In this document: positions 47,195 to 59,151 of the stretch, piece by piece
Numbering within the stretch: the first letter of the stretch is position 1
How the letters are laid out: each line of letters starts with the position of its first letter
Assembly: GCA_037176725.1 (NCBI GenBank)
Contig: JAZBRS010000029.1
Span: 49,486,001-49,550,000 of the forward strand
Source of the DNA: Posidonia oceanica
Lineage: Eukaryota > Streptophyta > Magnoliopsida > Alismatales > Posidoniaceae
Length of the DNA: 64,000 nt
Reading direction: 5' to 3'
Position numbers and translations under genes: made by a program
Notes under the pieces: model-generated
The model's database searches: none
The model's input: the letters and a program-made list of their open reading frames with translations, nothing else
What the model was told of the DNA's origin: nothing

Positions 47195-47773
47195 CCCATC
47201 AATGAAATCCTGCCAGGCGGCCCCCTGTTTCCCGACTCCAGGTAGTCAAAGAAGGCCCGAACCGGCTAGGGCACTTATGCAGCTACTATGTAGTTTCTTT
47301 TCAAGTTATGCTGTATCTTTTGGCCTGACACAGGCATGTAATCAACAGTTCCTTCAATGCAAAAGCGTTTTCTACTATCTTCTTGCACCTCAAGACTACT
47401 TAATGCATTGCATAATCATTGCCAACCTCATCTTGAGCCCTCTGGCTAGACTTGCAGCCAACACAATGCAGGAAAGTCCTCAGCAGTCAATCCGAAGTCC
47501 AGAATCTCTGCAGACCCACGCCGTCAAGTCAAGCCATCTAGCGTCCCTAGCTGAGTCTCCGTCGGGTTGGTACCCCAAACTACTCGTCTAACAAACACGA
47601 CTGTTTTGTCTTCATCCTCTGCTTTCGGTGCCAAGGACGCGCTAGCCAACCCCTGGTATCATCCTGATACCAGGGGCATCTTTTGATCGCCCCTTGGTAT
47701 CATTCTCCCTCTCTTTCCCCCATGATATTCCTGGTATCATGGGATGATTCACTCTCGCGAAACCCATTCATTT
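47195..47773 (+). other. Spacer after the extra ORF, with a strong hairpin
   Basis: Non-coding apart from a possible extension of the preceding frame to 47293. It holds the hairpin at 47650-47676 and two related half-sites (GGTATCAT at 47697-47704, and CTGGTATCATGG from 47730). Confidence 0.5.
47650..47676. other. Perfect 12-bp hairpin (element E 3' region)
   Basis: CCCCTGGTATCA and TGATACCAGGGG are exact inverted copies separated by TCC. On a transcript this would be a very stable stem. It is too far from the LTR to be the polypurine tract, and no poly-T follows. Confidence 0.8.
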
Positions 47774-48470
47774 GCCGATCGATAAGTCCGATATCTTATC
47801 ATCTCTTTCCCTTTGCCGGCCGATAAGTCCGATATCTTATCATTCCTTCATCCCCTCCTTGCCGGCCGATAAGTCCGATATCTTATCATTCTATTCTTTT
47901 ATTCATTTGCCGGTCGATAAGTCCGATATCTTATCATCTCTTTCCCTTTGCCGGCCGATAAGTCCGATATCTTATCATCTCTTTCCCTTTGCCGGCTGAT
48001 AAGTCCGATATCTTATCATTCCTTCATCCCCTCTTTGCCGGCCGATAAGTCCGATATCTTATCATTCCTTCATCCCCTCTTTGCCGGCCGATAAGTCCGA
48101 TATCTTATCATTCTATTCTTTTATTCATTTGCCGGCCGATAAGTCCGATATCTTATCATCTCTTTCCCTTTGCCGGCCGAAAAGTCCGATATCTTATCAT
48201 TCCTTCATCCCCTCTTTGCCGGCCGATAAGTCCGATATCTAATCATTCTATTCTTTTATTCATTTGCTGGCCGATAAGTCCGATATCTTATCATCTCTTT
48301 CCCTTTGCCGGTCGATAAGTCCGATATCTTATCATCCCTTCACCCCCTCTTTGCCGGCCGATAAGTACGATATCTTATCATTCTATTCTTTTATTCATTT
48401 GCCGGCCGATAAGTCCGATATCTTATCACCCCTCTCCCTTTGCCAGCCGATAAGTCCGATATCTTATCAA
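47774..48470 (+). repeat. Hairpin array 1: 16 units with A-B-C order (element E)
   Basis: Each unit has GCCGGCCGATAAGTCCGATA followed by TCTTATC, in which GATAAG and CTTATC pair as a short hairpin. Units differ only in the spacer: A (ATCTCTTTCCCTTT, 41-bp unit), B (ATTCCTTCATCCCCTC, about 45 bp) and C (ATTCTATTCTTTTATTCATTT, 48 bp). The order is ABC A ABBC ABC ABC A plus a terminal unit, a higher-order period of about 134 bp. GATAAG is the plant I-box core, so each unit holds an inverted I-box pair. Confidence 0.9.
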
Positions 48471-48550
48471 TCCTTTTCTTATCAAACTTTCAATCATTCA
48501 CTCTTTTTCTTATCAATCTCTCAATCAATCAATCAATCACTGCTCTTTCT

Positions 48551-49520
48551 GGTTGATAGGACTGTTAACTATCATCTTGGGCTGATCCCCGATCTGGCCC
48601 GCAGTTGTGTTATACGACTGACATCCAGTAACTGTCCCTCGTAATTGCACTTTCCGGTTGATAGGTCCGTAAACTATCATTCTCTGGCTGATATCCAAAA
48701 CTGTCTCTTGCAATTACGTTATACGGCTGATATCCAGTAACTATCCCTTGCAATTGCACTTTCCGGTTGATAGGCCCGTAAACTATCGCTTCCAGTTGAT
48801 AGGACTGTAAACTATCGCTTCCGGTTGAAAGGACCGTAAACTATCACCTGCAATTGCATTATACGGCTGATATCCAGTAACTATCCCTCATGATTGCGCT
48901 TTCTAGTTGATAGGACTGTAAACTATCGCTTCCAGTTGATAGGACTGTAAACTATCGCTCCAGTTGATAGGACTGTAAACTATCGCTCCAGTTGATAGGA
49001 CTGTAAACTATTGCTTTCGGTTGATAGGACCGTAAACTATTGCTGCGCCAATCATGTTATACGGCTGATATCCAGTAACTATCCCTCGCAAATGCCCTTT
49101 CCGATTGATAGGACCGTAAACTATCACTCCAGTTGATAGGACTGTAAACTATCGCTTCCAGTTGATAGGCCTGTAAACTATCGCTTCCGTTTGATAGGAC
49201 CGTAAACTATCATTCTCTGGCATTTGCGTTATACGGCTGATAACCAGTAACTATCCCTCATGGCTTGTGCTTTCCAGTTGATAGGACTGTAAACTATCGC
49301 TTCCAGTTGATAGGACTTTAAACTATCGCTCCAGTTGATAGGTCTGTAAACTATCGCTTCCGGTTGATAGGACCGTAAACTATCCTGCACAACCATGTTA
49401 TACGGCTGATATCCAGTAACTATCACTCACAACTGCTTCCGGTTGATAGGACCGTAAACTATCGCTCCCGGTTGATAGGTCCGTAAACTATCACTCCCGG
49501 TTGATAGGACCGTAAACTAT
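48551..49520 (+). repeat. Hairpin array 2: about 21 GATAGG...CTATC units (element E)
   Basis: Units of about 28 bp follow GGTTGATAGGACCGTAAACT with ATCGCT, in which GATAG pairs with CTATC. About seven units of a second type (ACGGCTGATATCCAGTAACT, then ATC) are interspersed. An extra array-1-type unit (CCGGCCGATAAGCCC) follows at 49521. No coding frame is conserved. Confidence 0.85.
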
Positions 49521-50089
49521 CCGGCCGATAAGCCCAACATCTTATCACCCTCTTCGCGCGACCTTGTCCCAGGAAGGCAAAGTCCCGTATCCCCTCGCGA
49601 TAGGAGAGCCATCCCCTCTCCCCTCGCACTTCTTTTGCTAGCTTGCTCCCCGGGTGGGGACAAGCTGCACTTTTTCTTTCTCGCATAGTCGCGCAAGTTT
49701 GGCCTACCTGCCAGATCCTTGCGCCACATCGCGCCTTTCTTTTAGCATTTCTTTCGCATCATCTCTGCACCTTCATTGCTAGCATTACATACCAGTCTAA
49801 CATCATCAGTATCATCTGCACCGCATCAGCATTCTTATCTGTACTAACTTTTGCACTAACATTTGCATTGCATCTGCATTAGCATGCATTGTATGCATTG
49901 CATTTCATCCATCTGCATTTGCACGCATTTGTATTTTGCATTGCGGCAACAGGCTACGACGTTCGGTGTATCCGCCGAATAAGTAACTCACGCCAATAGC
50001 AAATCTTTTGGCTCTCCGGTCAAATGGGGTGTCTTCTCAACCCTGAGCAGCGGTCTCGGTCCCCTTGACCTCGCTCAGGGAGGGGCATC
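49521..50089 (+). other. 3' untranslated end of element E with hairpin and polypurine tract
   Basis: One last array-1-like unit, then mixed sequence with TTGCATT words. It ends with a stem formed by CCCTGAGC (50041-50048) and GCTCAGGG (50073-50080), directly against the polypurine tract AGGGAGGGG (50077-50085) and CATC before the LTR. The purine tract is the expected plus-strand primer. Confidence 0.75.
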
Positions 50090-53000
50090 TGTTGACACCT
50101 CATTTTGACAAGGCTGAATTGGTAGGTCTCTCGGGCAGCTAGGAAAAACCTCAAACCTCAAAACCAAAACCTAGAACCACACCCATTTTCTAACCCAGCA
50201 AACCACCCCAAAACCCTCTCAAAACCTTACCCTGAAACCATCCAAGACCTTACCCTAAAACCATCCAAACCTAGGTCCAAATCCACACCTCTCCCTCTCT
50301 CTTTCCCTCCAAAACAAGTCCAAACACAACCTAGGATCACACTCCTTTCCCGAACCCAAAAACTAACCAAAAATCATAGGAAAACTCACCATCCCTGACT
50401 TAACAAACCCACCAAAAATCCTAGAAACTTTCAAACCAAAACCACTCCTAAAAACCCTAGGAAACTTAGGCAAAACTACCCTTTTTCTACACCTCAAAAC
50501 CCTTCCAAAACTTTCTCAAAACCAAACCAAAACCCTAGGTCACACACTAGAGACCCTAGACTACACACCCACCAAATTTCACTCCTTTTTGAAACCTCTA
50601 AGACCTCCATTTACCCAAATTATCCTTTTCTCTCTCCTGGATTATTCTTTTCTCTCTCCTCTCTCTCTCCTGATTATCATCCTTCTTTCCACCTCCTTTT
50701 CTCCCGTCTTTTTTGTCCAGCTGTGGGCCCCCCTTGTGCTTCTATCTGTTCTCAATCTTATTCCTATTTTTATCTTATTTTTACCATTTTCTTTGATTTT
50801 CAAAAAATTATTTTCCTTCAACTCCGCTCTTTCTTATTTATCCCTCCATTTATCCCTTTTCCTCTCCTTTCTAATTTCCTCTTCTCCTCTCTTACTAACC
50901 CCCTAAAAAACCTTTAAAAACATTTAAAACTCTAAAACAAAAGAGAAACAAGTCAAAATCCTAAAAATAAATAATTAAAAACTTAAACAAACAATCAAAA
51001 ACAAAAACCTAACTAAATCCAATTAAAAAAGGAAATTGAGAATGCAAGTTAAAAAATGCAAAACAAACAAAAAGAAAATGCTATAAAATCAAAGAAAAAA
51101 CCAAGATATAATCAAAACAAGCTAGAGTAAAAACCCTACTAAAAACAATCAAAAAAACAAATCCTAAAAAGAAAGAGAACAACTTAAAATACTAAGGCAG
51201 GTAATCAAAAAAAAGGGGGAAAACTTAACTTAACAATTCTAAAAGAAACAATTTGAAAACTTAATTGAAACAAACAATCAAAAATTTGAAAACGCTTAAT
51301 TAAACAAGAAAAACTTAACTAAAAAATATTAAAAGAATCCAACAAACAAAATCAAATTCAAAACAAAACTTAAACAAAACCCTAAAAAAGGATTAAAATC
51401 AAAGGCTAAAACTCTCCCTAATTAATTTAAAAACAATCTTTAAAAAACCTAATCAAAAATTCCAAAGACTTAACAAGAAAAACATGACTAAAAGACAATT
51501 TAAAAACTTAACAAACATTTAAACAAAAATCAAAAACCACTTAAAGAAAACTCAAAATCCTAATCAAAACTAAAATTCCTTAATCCTAAAATCCTAATTA
51601 AAAACAACCATTAAAAAACCAAATCTAAAAATCCTAACTTGGGCAATCACCTTAAAGTCTTTTTATTTTTATTCTCATTTTATTTTATTTTTATTCCTTT
51701 TTATCCTTCTTCTTTCTCCTCTTTCTTTCTTTTTCTTCCTTCTTCCCTTTTTTTTCTACCTCTCCCTCTTTTGGTCCAGCCCATCTAACCCAACTCTTCC
51801 CCTCCTTCTTTCCTTCTTTCTTAATTTCTTTTTTTGCTTCAAGCCCACAGCCCACAGCCCATACGTTTTCCCCACCTCTTTCCCTCCTCTTCTTCTTCTT
51901 CTTCTTCCATTCTTCTTCTCCTCCTCTCACAGCAAAATGACAGACCTCCATCCTCTTTTTCAAACCTCCACCTGACATCCCATGGACTTCCCTCCTTCAC
52001 TCCCATACCCTGTGGCCGAAGACCAACACAACAACCCCTTCCATGCTCTGCCATTGATGGCAGAAACCCATTCCTTTGACCACAGACCCTAGAAAATTCA
52101 GTGGAGAGGGAGGGGATCAAAACCGTTTTTTCCTCTTCACAACCCATTTTTTTTGGGCACACACTGGAAACCCAAGCAACCACCTTCCTTCCCCCACTTC
52201 CAGAAGTCAAAAACCATTAGGAATCACCCCTGAAACGACCCCTCCAAAGCTTCAGCACCCAACACCTTTCAGACCGAACTTCTCCATTGCAAATCCACCA
52301 CTACAAGCCTCCTAAAATCCCAGAACTTTGCCATCGCACTCACCAAGTAACCACCTTCCCAAGCCACCCAAAATCGCATCCTGAAACCTCCCACACTCCT
52401 CACATTCCACTACAAACACTTGGGTTCCATTTTTGCCCGAAAACTTCAAACCTCCATAACTCCCTCCACACTCAGTGGAATCCACTTCTGCTTCTTCCCA
52501 CGCACTCCCCAGACAACCACCTAGCCGCCCGTACCCTTGGCTCGGCCTGGAACGCCACACATCGCCGTACCCACCTCGGCCTTCGCAGCAAGAGTCCTGC
52601 TGAACCAGATCTTGCACTGGGCCGTGGAGCTTGCTTTTGGAAGCTCCGTCATCCTCCTTGGAACTCCGGCGACGTCCCCGAGCATCCCCCGCACCAGCAG
52701 CTGCCGCACATCGCCGTCTCCACCTCCCTCTGGCCTGCCGAAAGTCACCTAGGTGGATGGCCCTCTCCAGCGTGCGCAGCGGCCGAAATCACCCTCCTCC
52801 GGATTCTCCTCTTCCTCCTCTAGCTCCTCGGCCTTTCCCCGAGGGTTTTCATCGCCTGTGCTGCCCACACGAGCTCGCCGAAGTCACCATCTTCTCCGAC
52901 GCCGGTCGCCAGCGCTCCAGCTGCAGCCGCGTTCCCGCAAGCCTCCGCCGCCGCCGACGCCACTGCAAGTCTCCTCCACCTCCGCCGCATCACGCCGCAC

Positions 53001-55709
53001 ACCCCTGCACCATCCCCGCGCCGCGCTGAAGCCTCCTCCGCCGGTCCAGAGCAATCGCCGGCGAGCCTCCGGCCATCTTCTCCACTGTAAGCCTACTGTT
53101 CCTTTTTATTTTTTTTAGTAACTTAGTTTAATTTTCTTGCATTGCATTGTTGTCATTATAACTTTCTAATATTGCATCCAAGTCCTGATCAGATTAAGAT
53201 TCATGTTATGCTGATTTGAAATCATGTTGAATTGCAATTAAAGTCCACATTCTTGCCTATTTGCACTGTCATCCACATGCTGTTTGTTTTCTTATATTGT
53301 CTTTTAAATTAAGTCCTGCGTGTTTCTGTTATTACACATTGGTCCTCTGTTGTTGTGATTTAATCTTGTTTCTTTAGATCTAGTCCAGTAAGTTACCATA
53401 TTTGCATATCAGTCCGTTCTTGGTTCAACATGGCTTGCCATGCTTTACTGTTTGCCCCAGCATGTTTTTATTTTTGCAATTAGGTTCTTCAGTTGTTAAA
53501 TGCCATTTAAATGCTTGCTGTTATCTTATTAAATTGCTGTTAAGTCCTGATCTTTGCATTATTTGCATGTTGGTCCTTTGATCTGTCATCAAGCATTCTG
53601 TTTGCATCCTTCATTCACCGCATTGCATGCTTAGCTCTTGCTTCCTGATTTTGCACATAGGTCCTCTGCATCATGCATAGCATGCATTTAGCTTGCATTT
53701 TTCTTACAAAATTGCATTTCAACCCCTGCATGTTTTAAAATTGCATATAGATCCTCCATATGATTGCAAAGCCTATTCCAGTGCATGTTTACCTTATTAG
53801 GTTGCATTTTGAACCCTGCATCTTGCAAAATTGCATTCAGACCCCTAAGCTCTCAAAAATCTTGCATAAAAAGCCCCGAACTTTTCAAAATCTTTGCATT
53901 TAGACCCTCATTCTTTCAAAAATTGCATTTAAGTCCCTAATTTTCTGAAAAATCATCCTTAGGTCTTTTCTTGCATTTTGCATGCATTGCACTCATGCAT
54001 TCTTGCATTTTTGCATTTCTTGCACACACTTAAACACTCTTAGCTCCCATTCACAGGGGAGGACCTGTTTTGCACACCCCTAGGACCTCCTTTACACTTA
54101 GATCCATTCTTCTCCCCTGTTCTGGCCCCTCTACCTTGAAGCTAGGATATCTTCCGATCCGACCGTTGGATCTTCTCAACCAAGCTACCTGGACGACCCC
54201 GGCGGAGCGCTCTTCAGCATGGACCAAACAGATCTCAGATCAGGCTTCAGGTTTCCCAGGTAAGTCCTCCTGAACCCTTGCACAGCATTCATTTGCGCAC
54301 CATTTGCATTGCATGCATCGTTTTCGCTTTCTGTTTCCTCGAACATGTAGAACAGGACTTCCTCCTCTTATCTATCAGCTCTACTCCCCTTTTTCGCGTA
54401 TTCCCAAGTGCTTTGTGTTGTGTTTCCCCTGGATTCACCACTAATTACGACTTTCTTTCCCCTTTTTCATGATCTGATCGCACTGCGAGCTTTGGGCAGC
54501 GTGTGAGAAATATCGTGGGACGGTTTAGTGGGAAACAGTTGCAAAATGGAGGTGATCCTTCCACTTGCTTATTCTCCCCATTGTAGGTCTTCACACCTAC
54601 TCTGCGTGGCCCTTAAACAGTGTCTGTTCTCACACACGCATTGTTTGCTTCTCCTTTCGCTTCTCTTGTCCTCTCTCTTTGCATTTGCATCTGCATGGCT
54701 TTGTCGATGTTTTATTCCGCTTCGCTTTTGGCACCGTTTGCGTGCCCGCCTTTTCTGGCACTGTTTTGCGTGCCCGCTTTGCTTTTGGCACCATTTTGCG
54801 TGCCCGTTCTGCTTTTGGCACCGTTTCGCATGCCCTCTTTGCTCTTGGCACTGTTTTGCATGCCCACTTCATTTTCTGGCACCGTTTTGCATGCCCGCTT
54901 CGTTTTCTGGCACCGTTTTGCACGTCGCTTTGCTTTCTTACACCGTTTTGCGTGCCGCTTTGCTTTCTCGTATTGTTTTGCTTGCCGATCTTGTTTTCTT
55001 GCACCATTTTGCGTGCTGCTTCCGCTTCTCGCATTGTTTGGCGTGTCTTATACCGTTTTCCTTTGCATGTCGCCTGCATTGCTTGGTTTTACCGTCGTTT
55101 TGCTTTTTCGCTTGCATTTGCACATAGGGCAGTGATGCTTACTGCTTGGAGTTCTCATGAGCCAGGTTTCGCCCGGTTCGGAACACAGACAGCGTTGCTG
55201 AGCACTTAGACTGCACGTTTACTTTCCTGCTTTGCATCCCACCACTTAGAGCACACCTATGAGCATTCATTCAGGCATTCATTGGCATTTAGGCATTCAA
55301 ACCTGCATTTCCCTACGTATGCGAGCGTAAGCCTAGAAAGACCGATTCTCGGGCGTGTCGGGGGTGCCTAACACCTTCCCCGCGCGTAACAGGAGTCCTT
55401 GCCCAGTCTTTTGGCCCGCAATGACCATCTTGCCCTTATCCTAGGCATGAGTCATCTCATTTGCATTCATTTGCATTTGCTTTCCTTCGCATTGCTTTGC
55501 TTTGCATTTCTTGCTTGGTTTTGTGTGTTAACTCACGCATTTCCCCCGATTTTCCTTGTCTCCCGATAATAGATACGGTGGCGACTCTGAATTGTCTTAT
55601 CTTCTTCTTTTCTTATCTTTTCTCCTCTGTTTTAAGTGTTTTCGAGTTGAGCCCTCCTCCTCGGACTTCACCGCTAATAGTAAGCCTGATTCTGATTGGG
55701 ATTACTACA
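50090..55709 (+). mobile_element. LTR-E3, 3' LTR of element E
   Basis: A 5620-bp LTR with the same layout as LTR-E5. It is 59 bp longer, which equals two minisatellite units (11 against 9). In the first 330 bp I counted 10 differences from LTR-E5, mostly transitions. Across about 760 bp of the A-rich block (50915-51655) I found none. In the T-rich block (53090-54050) there are about 8. It ends GGGATTACTACA and is followed by CTTAT. Confidence 0.95.
54726..55060 (+). repeat. LTR minisatellite in LTR-E3, 11 units
   Basis: It has the same unit family as at 33684-33960, with two additional units near the left end (GGCACTGTTTTGCGTGCC types). Confidence 0.85.
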
Positions 55710-55714
55710 CTTAT
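55710..55714. repeat. Target site duplication of element E, right (CTTAT)
   Basis: It is identical to 29031-29035 and lies directly after the LTR-E3 terminus. Confidence 0.95.
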
Positions 55715-56719
55715 CTGCTCATTATTGCTTTATTTCTCGCATAATGCATGTCTACATACTTGTTTGACAACAATACCTGCTTTTTGAATGATAAATGCTT
55801 TCTTTTACACGCTTGCTATGCCACTATGCACGCACATGCCCTGTATATATGCCTTTTGACATGATGAATGCTTTCCCTTCACTATCATGCTCACAAACAC
55901 TTGCACATGCCATGCGCATGTCTTTTGCTTTGTTGTGTGATTGATTGCATGCCATGTTTGTCTATCTCTTTCCCTTTTGCACATGCCATTCTAGGACAGT
56001 AGAAACATGTTTGCTTCCCCTTGGCTTAATCTAAAAGCTACAATAAAGCCAAGCAATAACATTTAAGCACAACTAGAGCCAATAACTTGCAATTCTCCCC
56101 CTTTTTTTTGGTTAATAAAATGCAAGTACAAGACTCTAAAGCATTTTGCATGTTTGATTCATTCTAGAAAGCATGCATCCTCTCTTCTAAGTCCACCCAC
56201 AGTTTGCGAAGGACGTTCCCAACCTCTTGTTCCACTGCTTCTGGCGTGGCCTAAGCCAGTCGGTCTGTCCCCCCTTGTCCAAGGGTTGTGTCGGTGTTAG
56301 TGGAGGGTACTACCCACGCTTTTGGTGGGGTCGAGGCCACCAACGCACCACCCTGTTATTTCCTCAGCTCTGGCTAGGAGTTCGACAGGGAACCTGCTTT
56401 TTCTAACCTGGAGTCTATCTAAACCCATTTCCCATGAGTGTGTCCTAGTAGGCCATCTACTCAGGACATGTATGGTGAGAGAGCGCATTTTAGGTCATTC
56501 ATTTGCATGTGTGCCATTCATGCCACCTCTAATAACTCTTTATTGCATTCAACCACTAATGCCTTTACTCTTTTGCAGGTAGGTGCGGGATCCACTGCCC
56601 GGACTCTGAACGTCCCTCCTCTGTCTCTGAGCTACTCGTCGCTTCTGACAATAGCTCTCCTTTAGGCCTTGCATCTTTCTCTCTCGTCGCAGCCTCCCCT
56701 CACTTAGACTCGGTCAGCG
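55710..56719 (+). other. 5' leader of element D, second part
   Basis: It continues the leader cut at 29035. It matches the E leader from about 34881 on, including ATGCATGTCTACATACTTGT and the conserved block (56160-56410). No gene seen. Confidence 0.75.
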
Positions 56720-58685
56720 ATGGCCCAGTCTGCCGGTGAGCTCCACTTTACTGTTGACTCGGAGGGGTTTACCACTTGGGTCCCTCCGGATTTCACCTCC
56801 GTTCGCTCTGTGCCCTCTATGACACTAGGATTCCACCCTCAGGTGTTTGGGGAACCCCGGTTTGCTGCGGACCACTGGCAGACTTGCGTCCCTTCGGATC
56901 CGGTCGTCGAATCTGTCTCGATGGCCGCCCCTCGCGCTCCGGAGGCGCCTCAGACCCCTTCGTCCCAGGGTTATGTCGCACCCGACATCCCTTCTGCTGT
57001 GGCGACCTTTGCCATAGGTTCCCAATCTCTTGATTCTGCCCAGACCATCGCCCCAGCTACACACTGCTCCGGTGATGGGGGCGTGGCATCTGTCTCCTGC
57101 TTCTGCACAACACTATGCACTGCATGCAACTCCATTTCCTGGTGATCAGTCGTTCGAACTGGTTGGAGCACAGTATCCCACTGGCTCGTTACCCGGCATC
57201 ACGCCTACGCAGCAACTATTGCTCCAACAACCTGCACCATGCACTGCACAGCATATTTTCTACCCATCCCCCTTGCATCAGGTTCAGAACCCAGCATACT
57301 TTCCTGCCTACACTGCACGCATGCACGGATATGCCGGCCATCCCGTTGCTCCACCAAGCGACGCTATGGTAGATCCGGAGGAGCACTTAGGTGCGACCCA
57401 GACGGCGTATGTGGTCCCTGCCCCTGCTGCCTCACCCCTTGTGGTGGCCAATCCAGACCCCATCAATGACAGGATGGACGTTATGGAGAAAGCACTACAT
57501 CTAGTGTAGGGCAAGGACCACCAGTCTTACCAGTTTCGCGACCTCTGTCTCTTTCCCGAGGCCGCACTCCCTTCGAAGTTCCGCATCCTAGTCTTCGATA
57601 AATATAACAGTAAAGGCTGTTCTATTTCGCATCTGAAAATGTACTACAGGGACCTTGCTCAGCTTCAGGCTGATGAAAGGCTCCTTATCCGCCTGTTTCA
57701 GAAGAGTTTAACTGGCCCTGGGCTCAAGTGGTTCACTTCCCTTGACATGGCTGCAGTTCGAACTTGGACTGATCTTTCTCAGGCCTTCCTTGAGCAGTAT
57801 GCTTTCAACCTCGACCTGATCCCCAAGAGGGAGGATCTTGTCGCCATCCGGTAGAGGCCCCAAGAGCCATTCGGGGAGTATGTCAGTCGCCGGCGCTCCT
57901 TAGCCGCCTAGGTCAAAGATAAACCCTTCGAGGAGGATTCTATCGAGATGATCGTTAAAGGGGCACTACCAGCGATTGGGACTCTACTTTGCATTCAGCA
58001 TATCACAAGCCATGCATCGCTGATTAGGGCTGGCGTCTACGTGGAAAGCTCGCTGCGAACGGGGCATTTCCTCACACTTTCTGCATTGGCTAGGCAGGCC
58101 AACACCTCTAGCAATCGCCGCAGTAGCAACAACAACAGCTCTACTCCTGACTGCTCCAAATAGCTCACTGAAGCGCGCGCCAATCCTCTCGAAGAGCCTG
58201 CCTTTGCAGGGAGTCAGCTAGACCCTTTTTCTCTAGAGCACGCACATAATTTTGCACCCACTGAGCACACTGTCACCATCGAGCCCGTGCATCACGTTGC
58301 ACTTGCTCGGTAAGTACTCCATCTAGGGCAAAGACAGCCTCGTCGGGCTGAGTGTGATTACACGCCTCTCCCCAAACCACTGATCGTCATCTTCCCTCAA
58401 GTTGAGTCGCTCCTGAGACTCCCAGCTGTCCGTCCGTCACCGAATCCCCCTCCGTGGTGGCATGATACGGATCAGTTTTGCAGTTTCCATCAGGCCACTA
58501 GGCACTCGACGGACAACTGCCTCGCTCTCCGGGATGCCGTTCAGTGCCTGATTGATTGCAGGATCATCAGCGTTGGCGAGCAGGAGCTTGCACATACACA
58601 TACACCTGCACCTGCACTTGCACACCCTAGTGTAGCTGATCCTTCCTCTGCCGGAACCTTGGGGGTCTACCCCAATCTTTTTTGA
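56720..58685 (+). pseudogene. gag: gag pseudogene (element D)
   Basis: It starts at ATG 56720 (MAQSAGELHF). The N-terminal part is followed by a short deletion with a frame change near 57030. After it come HGYAGHPVAPP, DPEEHLGAT, the gag core LLIRLFQKSLTGPGLKWF and DLSQAFLEQY, and a late CHHC knuckle (FCSFHQATRHSTDNC) near 58479-58523. In-frame stops: TAG at 57507, 57852, 57909 and 58161, and TAA at 58311. It ends at TGA 58683, soon after the point matching the start of the Pro-rich linker in element E. It is more diverged from E than C is. Confidence 0.82.
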
Positions 58686-59151
58686 GTCCTGCTCTGCCTC
58701 GGTGGATCCTTCTGCTCCCATCGACGTAGCTCCCTGTTTTCTTGTCCTTCCTATCTCGTCCGAGGGACGCTCGGGGATGCAACGGCAGTGTCGACAGCAA
58801 GCCTCAGTTGCAGTGTCGTCCAGGTTAGTTCTCCTCCAACTTTTGCAGTCCCAGTGCTCCCCGCACTGCCATTAGTAGCTCCAGAAGCCCTAGTGCTCCC
58901 CGCACTGCCGACATTGGACCTCGCCGACAGCATCAGCAGCGTAGGAGTGAACCCAGCGCCTCCCTCACGAGGTTGCTGGCAGGTAAGTCCTTCTAACCTC
59001 TCTTTTGTTTCCTGCATTGTCTTTTCTTTTCGTTTTGTTTTGTTTTTGTGGTTTTTCGCCTTGCCTGAAAATCATAAAAAGCATAAAATCAACAAAACCC
59101 AAAAAAGAGCATGCATTCCTTTCTGCTTCTTGCATTCATTTCTTTGCATTC
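58686..59151 (+). other. Remnant joining gag to the 3' repeat region of element D
   Basis: The protease, RT, RNase H and integrase expected here are absent. The sequence still looks weakly coding (Pro/Ala/Val/Leu-rich) to about 58980, with a direct repeat AGTGCTCCCCGCACTGCC (about 58852 and 58889), and then a donor-like CAG|GTAAGTCC at about 58979-58989. The rest is T-rich spacer. Confidence 0.6.

Larger units (their letters stand above)
29036..55709 (+). mobile_element. Element E: structurally complete Ogre-like Ty3/gypsy retrotransposon, 26.7 kb
   Basis: Two LTRs (5561 and 5620 bp) enclose PBS, leader, gag, protease, linker, RT, RNase H, archaeal-type RNase H, integrase, an extra ORF, hairpin repeat arrays and a polypurine tract, all within a perfect 5-bp duplication. 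Size, LTR length, PBS type and dual RNase H place it in the Tat lineage, near Ogre. The LTRs differ by roughly 1 percent over most of their length, with about 3 percent in the first 330 bp and none seen across about 760 bp of the A-rich block, so the insertion is fairly recent. Protein coding is broken by two clear frameshifts and about 17 stops. A possible frame change in the linker may instead be an intron. Confidence 0.95.
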
